DNA of 64,000 nt from Rugamonas aquatica (lineage in GTDB: Bacteria > Pseudomonadota > Gammaproteobacteria > Burkholderiales > Burkholderiaceae_D), in contig NZ_WHUG01000014.1 of the NCBI RefSeq assembly GCF_009380215.1, positions 107,281 through 171,280 on the forward strand, in the 5' to 3' direction. The translations under genes and the position numbers were made by a program. Below the pieces are notes generated by a model. That model was not told where the DNA came from. It did not search any database and was given only the letters and a program-made list of their open reading frames with translations. Below, one piece after another: positions 44,256 through 51,039 of this stretch (positions are counted from its first letter, which is position 1; the number at the start of each line of letters is the position of its first letter).

Positions 44256-44882
44256 ATGTTTGGACGTTTGATGCCCACCGAGGGCAAATTTTTTGACCTG
44301 TTTAACCAGCACGCCGACCTGTGCGTCAAAGGTGCAAAAGAGATGCTGGGCCTGATGTCCAATTTCGACGATCTGGAAAACCGCGTGCACGCCATCGAAT
44401 CGATCGAGAAGCAAGCCGACAAGATCACCTACGCCACCGTCGACCTGCTGCACAAGACCTTCATCACGCCGATCGACCGCGACGACATCCACAAGCTGAT
44501 CACCCGCATGGATGACATCCTCGACCTGCTGGAAGACGCCGGCCAGACCGTGTCGCTGTACGACCTGCATTCGGTGACGCCGGAAGCCAAGCGCCTGGCC
44601 GAACTGGTGCTGGCCTGCACCGAGAAGGTCCAGCAAGCCGTGGCCCTGCTGCATAACATGGACAACTCGCGCCAGATCGTCGCCATCTGCGAAGAGATCG
44701 ACCGCCTGGAGTCGGACGCCGACCACGTGATGCGCGCCGCCATGTCCAAGCTGTTCCGCGACGAACCGGACGTGCGCAACCTGATCAAGATGAAAGCCAT
44801 CTACGAAATCCTGGAAACCGTGACCGACCGTTGCGAAGATGTGGCCAACATCATCGAAGGCATCATCGTCGAAAACGCATAA
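44256..44882 (+). CDS. DUF47 (PhoU-like) phosphate transport accessory protein
   Basis: 208 residues, all helical. The PhoU-related acidic motifs (SNFDDLENRVHAIESIEKQA and EEIDRLESDADHVMRAAM) can bind metal clusters. DUF47 proteins are encoded next to Pit transporters and modulate them; the pit gene follows after 21 nt. A GGAGA site precedes the ATG. Confidence 0.92.
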   Translation: MFGRLMPTEGKFFDLFNQHADLCVKGAKEMLGLMSNFDDLENRVHAIESIEKQADKITYATVDLLHKTFITPIDRDDIHKLITRMDDILDLLEDAGQTVSLYDLHSVTPEAKRLAELVLACTEKVQQAVALLHNMDNSRQIVAICEEIDRLESDADHVMRAAMSKLFRDEPDVRNLIKMKAIYEILETVTDRCEDVANIIEGIIVENA

Positions 44883-44903
44883 CTACAAAAAGAATCGTCC
44901 AAT

Positions 44904-45914
44904 ATGCATACCCTACAAATCAGCATCTACGTGCTGGGCCTGTTGATTGCCCTGGCGCTGGTGTTTGACTTCATGAACGGCTTCCATGACGCCGCCAATG
45001 CGATCGCCACCGTGGTGTCGACCGGCGTGCTCAAGCCGCAGACGGCGGTGGCCATGGCCGCGCTGTTCAACTTCATCGCCATCTTCGTGGTCGGCCTGCA
45101 CGTGGCGTCCACGGTGGGCAAGGGCACCATCGATCCCGGCGTCGTCGATCAGTATGTGATCTTCGGCGCGCTGGTCGGCGCCATCGCGTGGAACCTGTTC
45201 ACCTGGTACTACGGCATTCCATCGTCGTCGTCGCACGCGCTGATCGGCGGCCTGGTCGGCGCCGCGGTGGCCAAGTCCGGCACCAGCGCGCTGATGGGCG
45301 ACGGCCTGCTGAAGACCGTCAAGTGGATCATCATTTCGCCGCTGATGGGCTTTGTGTTCGGCTCCATCATCATGCTGATCGTGTCGTGGCTGTTCGTGCG
45401 TTCGACGCCGCGCCGGGTCGACAAGTGGTTCCGCCGCCTGCAACTGGTGTCGGCCGCTTCGTACAGCCTGGGCCACGGCGGCAATGATGCGCAAAAAACC
45501 ATCGGCATCATCTGGATGCTGCTGATCGCCGTCGGCCAGGTGCCGGTGGACGCGTCGGCGCCGCCGCTGTGGGTGGTGATCTCGTGCTACGGCGCGATCT
45601 CGTTCGGCACGCTGTTCGGCGGCTGGCGCATCGTCAAGACCATGGGCCAGAAGATCACCAAGCTCAAACCGGTGGGCGGCTTCTGCGCCGAAACCGGCGG
45701 CGCGATGACCTTGCTGATCGCCTCGCACTTCGGCGTGCCGGTCTCGACGACGCACACCATCACCGGCGCCATCGTCGGCGTGGGTTCGTCGCAGAAGATG
45801 TCGGCCGTGCGCTGGGGCGTGGCGGGCAACATCGTCTGGGCCTGGGTCTTCACGATACCGGCCTCGGCGTTTGTCGCCGCGCTGGCGTTCTGGGTCGGAC
45901 ACCACATCATGTAA
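44904..45914 (+). CDS. pit: Low-affinity inorganic phosphate transporter (Pit family)
   Basis: 336 residues with about ten transmembrane helices and the two PHO4 signature repeats: FMNGFHDAANAIATVVSTGV near the N-terminus and SLGHGGNDAQKTIGII in the middle, plus VSTTHTITGAIVGVG. It imports metal-phosphate with protons. Co-transcribed with the DUF47 gene and closed by a terminator. Confidence 0.95.
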   Translation: MHTLQISIYVLGLLIALALVFDFMNGFHDAANAIATVVSTGVLKPQTAVAMAALFNFIAIFVVGLHVASTVGKGTIDPGVVDQYVIFGALVGAIAWNLFTWYYGIPSSSSHALIGGLVGAAVAKSGTSALMGDGLLKTVKWIIISPLMGFVFGSIIMLIVSWLFVRSTPRRVDKWFRRLQLVSAASYSLGHGGNDAQKTIGIIWMLLIAVGQVPVDASAPPLWVVISCYGAISFGTLFGGWRIVKTMGQKITKLKPVGGFCAETGGAMTLLIASHFGVPVSTTHTITGAIVGVGSSQKMSAVRWGVAGNIVWAWVFTIPASAFVAALAFWVGHHIM

Positions 45915-45920
45915 AACAAA

Positions 45921-45944
45921 GGGAGCTTCGGCTCCCTTTTTTTT
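45921..45944 (+). terminator. Rho-independent terminator after pit
   Basis: GGGAGC-TTCG-GCTCCC stem with an extra-stable UUCG loop, followed by eight T. Confidence 0.95.
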
Positions 45945-45983
45945 GCCTGTTCAGGCAGTGGCAGGCTTCAGTGGCGGGCGGTC

Positions 45984-46247
45984 TTAATGCCCTGATTCTG
46001 GGTTAATGCCGAGTCGCCGATAGGCTTCGTCGAGAATCTGTTGTTGTTCCGCATCCGGGAGGTCCGGCGGTAGCACCACGGTGGTTTTTTTACCGTGTTT
46101 ATTCTTGAGTACGTAGGTGTAATCGTCTTCAGGTTTGCGAGGGAAGAATCGGGGAATTGCCCAGGCGCAGAAAATTGCGACCGTCATCGAACCTAGCATC
46201 CATGAGCCGATGTACAGTAATCCATCAACGACTACTGGCCAGTTCAT
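45984..46247 (-). CDS. Small one-helix membrane protein (uncharacterised)
   Basis: 87 residues. One N-terminal transmembrane helix (about 9-35, GLLYIGSWMLGSMTVAIFCA) leads into a soluble C-terminal region DDYTYVLKNKHGKKTTVVLP and a short helix (EQQQILDEAYRRLGI). Its ATG overlaps the stop of the upstream membrane gene (ATGA), so the two are translated together. No family was recognised. GC content is lower than in the flanking housekeeping genes, suggesting recent acquisition. Confidence 0.7.
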   Translation of the reverse strand: MNWPVVVDGLLYIGSWMLGSMTVAIFCAWAIPRFFPRKPEDDYTYVLKNKHGKKTTVVLPPDLPDAEQQQILDEAYRRLGINPESGH

Positions 46248-46654
46248 TTTTTGAGCCCTCTCAAGACGTCAAAGAGCACTGCGATCAGCCAAAGTATAGC
46301 GCCGATTAAATTCGAGATTCGCTCGTTATCCGCCTGGGTAAACAGATCGTCGCGGCGAGCGAGGCTCAGATACAGGCTCACCGCCCAGACTGTTAAGCCT
46401 ATCCACACGGCGAGGTTAGCTCTTTGCGCCCAGCAGTCTTCGTCGCGATCGAAGGAGATGATGCCTGGCGCATGCCGTTTTGTACCCTGAATCTCTCTGG
46501 CCCGCGTAAAAGGGAGCAGCATTCCCAAAGCCGCGCCACCGACCGTCGGCCCTATGAATGCAGTTGCCCCGGCGTCGTGCATGCTCTGGCGTAGTAAAAA
46601 TTCCAGAATGGCCATCAGCCATGGAAATGCCCAGCTAAGAATTCTAGTTTCCAT
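46244..46654 (-). CDS. Four-helix membrane protein (uncharacterised)
   Basis: 136 residues from ATG 46654. Predicted helices: about 4-22, 30-50 (with a Gly-rich GPTVGGAALGMLLPF), 78-100 and 112-132. Between helices 2 and 3 is a basic cytoplasmic loop (REIQGTKRHAPGIISFDRDE). It overlaps the 87-residue membrane gene by 4 nt, so the pair is likely a complex. No known family was recognised; gene content and low GC suggest an accessory insertion. Confidence 0.68.
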   Translation of the reverse strand: METRILSWAFPWLMAILEFLLRQSMHDAGATAFIGPTVGGAALGMLLPFTRAREIQGTKRHAPGIISFDRDEDCWAQRANLAVWIGLTVWAVSLYLSLARRDDLFTQADNERISNLIGAILWLIAVLFDVLRGLKK

Positions 46655-46756
46655 GTTGTCGCAGCGGGAATTGGAATTGCCACTGTAGGTCCGTTCTGGC
46701 TGCCGTGAGTTGATCTGGATTGCAGTAAAATCGGATATCCCTTTGACGGACGCAGC

Positions 46757-47143
46757 ATGAAGAAAATTGATTTTCCAGAGTTGATGCAACTGGCTCAGGC
46801 TTCCGCCGCCATCACGGCGCCGTGCAGCTGCAATGCGGTGTCGCTGGCGGCCTGGCAGCGGCTGCCGACCTCGCTGGAGCTGGATCGCTTCGAAGAGATC
46901 GGCACGCTGATGGACGATCCGTACGATGAGCCGACCTTCTCCGAATTCCATCCGCACGGCACGCGCTACGAGAGCGACGACGCGCCCATCGCGCCGCGCT
47001 ACTACCCGTGCAACCGCAGCCAGCTGGCCCGCTGCCTGGACTGCGGCCGCCACTACCTGCGCTACAACGAGGCGGGCGGCTACTTTACCGAGCTGCGCAT
47101 CCGCGCGCTGCAACCCGGCTTACTGGTCGACGCCGCCCTGTAA
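46757..47143 (+). CDS. Conserved hypothetical Cys-containing protein
   Basis: 128 residues. Cysteines C23-x-C25 and C85, C93-x2-C96 (YYPCNRSQLARCLDCGRHYL) could form a zinc site, with acidic stretches between. The fold is unknown. The gene starts with a weak ribosome site after a promoter-like A+T region, and its 3-prime end overlaps the convergent TetR gene by 24 nt. Not near any functionally linked gene. Confidence 0.7.
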   Translation: MKKIDFPELMQLAQASAAITAPCSCNAVSLAAWQRLPTSLELDRFEEIGTLMDDPYDEPTFSEFHPHGTRYESDDAPIAPRYYPCNRSQLARCLDCGRHYLRYNEAGGYFTELRIRALQPGLLVDAAL

Positions 47144-47719
47144 GCCCAGCATGCGCGCCGCCATGGCGCGCGCCAGCACCGCCGGCGCGGGCACCGCTAC
47201 CGGCAGATCCGTGAACGCCTCGTCGATCGCCAGGTTCGCCAGTCCGTGCGCCAGGCTCCAGCCGGTCAGCGCCAGTTCCGGGCCGCGCTCCGCATCGAAG
47301 GCCGTGGCCGCCATGACCAGCACATGGAACGCCGCCTCCGCCGCCTGCTTCAAATCGGGGTAGCGCGATTTCTGCGCCAGCAAGGGGCCGAACATCAGCC
47401 GGAACTGCGCCGGCCGCGCGCGGGCGAATTCCACATACACCTCGCAGATATCCATCAGCCGCACGCCCTGGCTGCGCGCGTGATCGGCATCGGCCGCCGC
47501 CATCGCCGCGGCCAGCCCGGCGAAGGCTTGCGCCGCCACGGCGGCCAGCAAATGCTCGCGGCTGGGGAAGTGGTGATACGGCGCGGCATGCGACACGCCG
47601 GCCGCCTTGGCGACCTCGCGCAAGGTCAGCGCCTGCGCGCCGTTCTGCGCCAGCAACTGGGCGGCGGCGTCGAGCAGGCTGTCGCGCAGATTGCCGTGGT
47701 GGTAGGGTTTGGCGCTCAT
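47120..47719 (-). CDS. TetR family transcription repressor
   Basis: 199 residues starting MSAKPYHHGNL. The N-terminal helix-turn-helix is LTLREVAKAAGVSHAAPYHH; the effector-binding C-terminal domain resembles the WHG-type TetR_C group. It is divergent from a SnoaL-like gene, and an 8-bp inverted repeat lies between, so it probably represses that gene and itself. The ligand is unknown. Confidence 0.9.
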   Translation of the reverse strand: MSAKPYHHGNLRDSLLDAAAQLLAQNGAQALTLREVAKAAGVSHAAPYHHFPSREHLLAAVAAQAFAGLAAAMAAADADHARSQGVRLMDICEVYVEFARARPAQFRLMFGPLLAQKSRYPDLKQAAEAAFHVLVMAATAFDAERGPELALTGWSLAHGLANLAIDEAFTDLPVAVPAPAVLARAMAARMLGLQGGVDQ

Positions 47720-47736
47720 AAAGTCATCTTGACATG

Positions 47737-47769
47737 AGAAAGATATCGTCGCACTATACAGATCTTTCT
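47737..47769. promoter_or_regulatory. Inverted repeat between tetR and the SnoaL-like gene
   Basis: AGAAAGAT (47737-47744) and ATCTTTCT (47762-47769) are perfect 8-bp arms with a 17-bp spacer. The centre lies in the 72-bp divergent promoter region, a typical TetR operator position. Confidence 0.55.
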
Positions 47770-47791
47770 TGTGTAAAGATTGGAGGCGATC

Positions 47792-48247
47792 ATGTACCAC
47801 TTCATCGTTGGCCGCAAGTTGAGGAAGGCGTTCAGGGACATCAACGCGGGCGCCTACGAGCGCGTGCTGCCGCAGTTCTCCGCCGCTCACCGGCACCTGA
47901 TGCACGGCCATCATCCCTTGGCCGGCGAGCGCCGCACGATGGCGTCGACGACGCAATGGTATGCGCGCCTGAAGCGGCTGCTGCCCGGCCTGCGCTTCGA
48001 CATCGACGCCATCGCCGTCACCGGCTGGCCGTGGCGCACGGTCGCCACCGTGACGTGGAAGGACCGCTTCACGCTGCCCGACGGCAGCAGCGGCGCCAAC
48101 CAGGGCGTGCATGAATTCGAATTGCGCTGGGGCCGCGTGCACAAGCTGGAAGTGCATTGCGATACGGCGAAACTGGAGAACTATTGCCGCCACATGGCCG
48201 CCGCCGGCATCGCCGAAGCCGCCGCAGCGCCGATCAGCGATGTCTGA
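47792..48247 (+). CDS. SnoaL-like / nuclear transport factor 2-fold protein
   Basis: 151 residues. The ATG at 47792 is preferred because GGAGG precedes it; an in-frame TTG 12 nt upstream is less likely. The SnoaL pattern is YERVLPQFSAAHRHLMHGHH, then a WYARLKRLLPGL segment and a strand GVHEFELRWGRVHKLEVHCD. Such folds act as small-molecule isomerases, cyclases or ligand-binding proteins. The divergent TetR gene is the likely regulator. Confidence 0.75.
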   Translation: MYHFIVGRKLRKAFRDINAGAYERVLPQFSAAHRHLMHGHHPLAGERRTMASTTQWYARLKRLLPGLRFDIDAIAVTGWPWRTVATVTWKDRFTLPDGSSGANQGVHEFELRWGRVHKLEVHCDTAKLENYCRHMAAAGIAEAAAAPISDV

Positions 48248-48259
48248 AAAATGGCCTCC

Positions 48260-48661
48260 TTAGTCGAGCAACCAATTTTGAATGGTAATGCCGGGATAGG
48301 CAGCAAAATCCTTGACGTTATTCGTGACTAGCACCACGCCCAGCGCGCGGGCGTGCGCGGCGATCAGCTTGTCGAGTTGATCTCTTTTGCGCTCTCTGGT
48401 CGCCTGGCGTATTGGCCCGTAGGCTGACGCCGCCGTGACGTCAAACGCCACGACAGGAATTGATCTGGTGAGCGCAGTCAGGTGGCGTTGCTGGTTCACG
48501 CTGTCGCTGCTTGCCAGTACGCCATATTCAAGCTCAGCCAATGTGATGGCGGAGATCACCACGTCTCCCACGTAGCATTGGGCAAAGCGCTGCGCGATCG
48601 ATGCTGGTTGATTCTTCATCAGGTAGATGCACATATTGGTATCCAACATGTACAGAACCAT
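48260..48661 (-). CDS. vapC: VapC-type PIN-domain ribonuclease toxin
   Basis: 133 residues. Catalytic acidic residues: D7 (LDTNMC), E43 (LAELEYG), D97 (QLDKLIAAHA) and D118 (NNVKDFA). PIN-domain toxins cleave tRNA or rRNA and are held by VapB. The start ATG overlaps the vapB stop, so the genes are translated together. Confidence 0.9.
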   Translation of the reverse strand: MVLYMLDTNMCIYLMKNQPASIAQRFAQCYVGDVVISAITLAELEYGVLASSDSVNQQRHLTALTRSIPVVAFDVTAASAYGPIRQATRERKRDQLDKLIAAHARALGVVLVTNNVKDFAAYPGITIQNWLLD

Positions 48662-48903
48662 TACAGCTCCTCGCGTTCGCTTTGTTCTTGTGGCCCGCGA
48701 CCTTCAGCCATAAAGTCGGGCGAGAACCTGGCGAATTTTTTCAATACGCCGGCCAGCGACCGCCGCACAGGCCTGATTCGAAGTTCGTCGCCTATTCGTT
48801 CGATTTCCAACGTGATATCTGTGCGCGCATATGCCAGCTCGGCGGGGATGCGAACCGCTTGCGAGTTCCCGTTTTTGAACGCTTTTGTCGTACGTATTTT
48901 CAT
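48661..48903 (-). CDS. vapB: VapB-type AbrB/SpoVT antitoxin
   Basis: 80 residues from ATG 48903 (KIRTTKAFKNGNSQAVRIPA), the swapped-hairpin AbrB fold that both binds DNA and neutralises VapC. A GGAG site precedes the ATG. Upstream in-frame starts lie inside the divergent phosphoesterase promoter and are less likely. Lower GC than neighbours suggests mobility. Confidence 0.88.
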   Translation of the reverse strand: MKIRTTKAFKNGNSQAVRIPAELAYARTDITLEIERIGDELRIRPVRRSLAGVLKKFARFSPDFMAEGRGPQEQSEREEL

Positions 48904-48971
48904 CTCCGAAAAAAGCCGCCACAAAATATAGGCTATCATGCCGCCTCTTTACCCGTTTGATCGTTTTCCCC

Positions 48972-49829
48972 ATGATAGTTCCCCGCAGCAAGCACTTTTC
49001 ACCGCGCCGGAGCAAGCTGGAGGCGTTGGTGAATCTCGTCCTGATGGGGGGCGTGGTCAGTGCGCTGAGTTACCGCTGCGGCCTGCACGGCCGCCTCGGT
49101 GTGACCCGCCATGCGATCGCGCTGCCGGCCGGCAAACGCCTGCCGCGCCCGCTCAAGATCGCGTTTGCCTCGGATTTCCATGCCGGCCCGCCCACCCATC
49201 CGGGCATCTTCCATGACTTGTTTGCCGCCGTCGCCACCGAACAGCCGGACGTGCTGCTGCTCGGCGGCGACTACGTCTCCGGCCCGTCCGCCAATGTTGC
49301 CGTGATGTGCCCGCCATTGGCGGCCTGCCAGCCGCCGCTGGGCAAGTTCGCGGTGCTGGGCAACCACGACCTGTCGACCGACGACGCCGACATCTGCCGC
49401 CGCTTCGAAGCGGCCGGCGTGCAGATGCTGGTCAACCGCGCGCTGGCGCTGCCGGCGCCGTTCGACAACGTCGCCATCTGCGGCCTGGACGATCCCTGGA
49501 CCGGCGAGCCCGACGCCGCAGCAGCCTTTGCCGGCGCCGCCGACGCCGCCGTGCGCGTGCTGCTGATGCACGCGCCGGACGGCCTGCTGTCGCTCGAAGG
49601 CCGGCAGTACGACGTCGCCTTCGCCGGCCACACGCACGGCGGCCAGATCGCGCTGCGCGACGGCACGCCGCTGGTGCTGCCGGCCGGCCCGCTGTCGCGT
49701 CCCTTTCATTATGGGCGCTTCCCGGTGCGCGGCAATGGCGAGCTGATCGTCAGTCGTGGCGTGGGTTGCAGCCGGATTCCGGTACGCATCAACGCCGATC
49801 CGGAACTGGTCATCTGTACTGTGCAATAA
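48972..49829 (+). CDS. Metallophosphoesterase (YkuE-like)
   Basis: 285 residues. Metal motifs: ASDFHAGP, LLGGDYV, GNHDLS and GHTHGGQI. An N-terminal hydrophobic stretch (near LVNLVLMGGVVSALSY) suggests a membrane anchor or weak export signal. Family members cleave UDP-sugar or lipid phosphates, but substrate cannot be assigned here. An upstream in-frame extension overlaps vapB, so the ATG at 48972 is preferred. Confidence 0.85.
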   Translation: MIVPRSKHFSPRRSKLEALVNLVLMGGVVSALSYRCGLHGRLGVTRHAIALPAGKRLPRPLKIAFASDFHAGPPTHPGIFHDLFAAVATEQPDVLLLGGDYVSGPSANVAVMCPPLAACQPPLGKFAVLGNHDLSTDDADICRRFEAAGVQMLVNRALALPAPFDNVAICGLDDPWTGEPDAAAAFAGAADAAVRVLLMHAPDGLLSLEGRQYDVAFAGHTHGGQIALRDGTPLVLPAGPLSRPFHYGRFPVRGNGELIVSRGVGCSRIPVRINADPELVICTVQ

Positions 49830-49839
49830 TCTGCACACC

Positions 49840-50307
49840 ATGCATACCGACATCCAACTCCAAACCGAAGATCCCGCCGCGCGCGACTCGCTGCTGTTGA
49901 TGGAAGAGTTGTCGACGGCGCTCGAAGCCATCACCGGCGACAGCGGCAACGCTTCGTTCGACGCCAACGATGTCTACGGCCCGGCCGGCTGCTTCGTCGT
50001 GGCGCGCGACGCCAGCGGCCACGCGCTCGGCTGCGGCGCGCTGCGTCCGCTGGAGCCGGGCGTGGCCGAGATCAAGCGCATGTATGCGCGCCACGGCACC
50101 AGCGGTGTCGGCAGCGCCGTGCTGCGCTTCCTGGAAGACGAGGCGCTGGCCATGGGCTACCAGGCCGTGTGGCTGGAGACGCGGCTGGTCAACCGCCGCG
50201 CCGTCGATTTCTACGAAGCGCGCGGCTATCAGCGCATCGCCAATTACGGCAAGTACATCGGCAATCCGCTGGCGGTCTGCTTCGAAAAACAATTGCCCAC
50301 GCCGTAA
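49840..50307 (+). CDS. GNAT-family N-acetyltransferase
   Basis: 155 residues with the acetyl-CoA-binding pattern GVAEIKRMYARHGTSGVGSA and the C-terminal VDFYEARGYQRI. It transfers an acetyl group from acetyl-CoA to an unknown amine. Ten nucleotides after the phosphoesterase, so probably co-transcribed. Confidence 0.85.
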   Translation: MHTDIQLQTEDPAARDSLLLMEELSTALEAITGDSGNASFDANDVYGPAGCFVVARDASGHALGCGALRPLEPGVAEIKRMYARHGTSGVGSAVLRFLEDEALAMGYQAVWLETRLVNRRAVDFYEARGYQRIANYGKYIGNPLAVCFEKQLPTP

Positions 50308-50445
50308 CAGCTTGATAGCACGCCGGCCTTAAGCACACGTTAGCTGTCAGCCTGGTCTTACACGCAGATGGCCCGTGCGCTGCTTACGTGCAGGCCTGAA
50401 GCTTGCGACAATGTTGCCTGAATTTTAAAGAAGACATTGGCTATC

Positions 50446-51039
50446 ATGAAAATCATCGATCAGCGCTACCTCGCCAGCGACAACCGCTATTCCTCCCAAC
50501 CCTGCCTGCTCAGCATACTGGAGCTGGACCGCGACACGCCCACGCCGGCCGCCATCAGCGCGCTGGAGCGCCGTCTGCAAGCGATCCTGCCGGGCCTGCG
50601 CCGCCAGCGCAACCTGGTGGGCAAGCGCTGCGCCGACGTGCCGCCGCTGGTGCAACTGGTGCAGCAGGTGGCGATGGAATTGCGCCGCCTGGCCTTCAAT
50701 GAAGTGACCCTGGGTTTTGTCGGCGTGGTGCCGCACATGCGCGGACGCTACCGCCTGGTGCTGCCGTATTCGGCCAAGGCCGCCGTCGCGCCGGCGCTGG
50801 CGATGGCCACGCAGCTGGTGGACCGCCAACTGGCCGGCCGCGCCTTCAATCTGCAAGCCGGCCTGACGCGCCTGCGCGCGCTGGCCGACCGCCGCACCAT
50901 GCCGCGCAACGGCAAGCGCGGCTACTTGATGCAGACTGCGCGCACCATCTTGATGTCGGTAATGCCCAACAAGACTTTCTCGATGCCGTCCATCTTCAAG
51001 GTCAGCATGCCGTCTTCCAGCGCGGCCGCCAGCAGCTGA
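50446..51039 (+). pseudogene. Isolated cyanophycin synthetase N-terminal domain, truncated
   Basis: The open frame encodes 197 residues. Residues 1-155 look like the N-domain of cyanophycin synthetase CphA1: MKIIDQRYLASDNRYSSQPC, a LLSILELD strand, LPGLRRQ, QQVAMELRRLA, GFVGVVPHMRGRYRLVLPY and QLVDRQLAGRAFNLQAGL. The ATP-grasp and Mur-ligase domains are absent. From about residue 159 the frame runs antisense into the 3-prime end of the pilB/gspE-like gene (50922), so the last 40 residues are probably non-native. This is either a broken remnant or a stand-alone domain; identification is by pattern and moderately certain. Confidence 0.55.
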
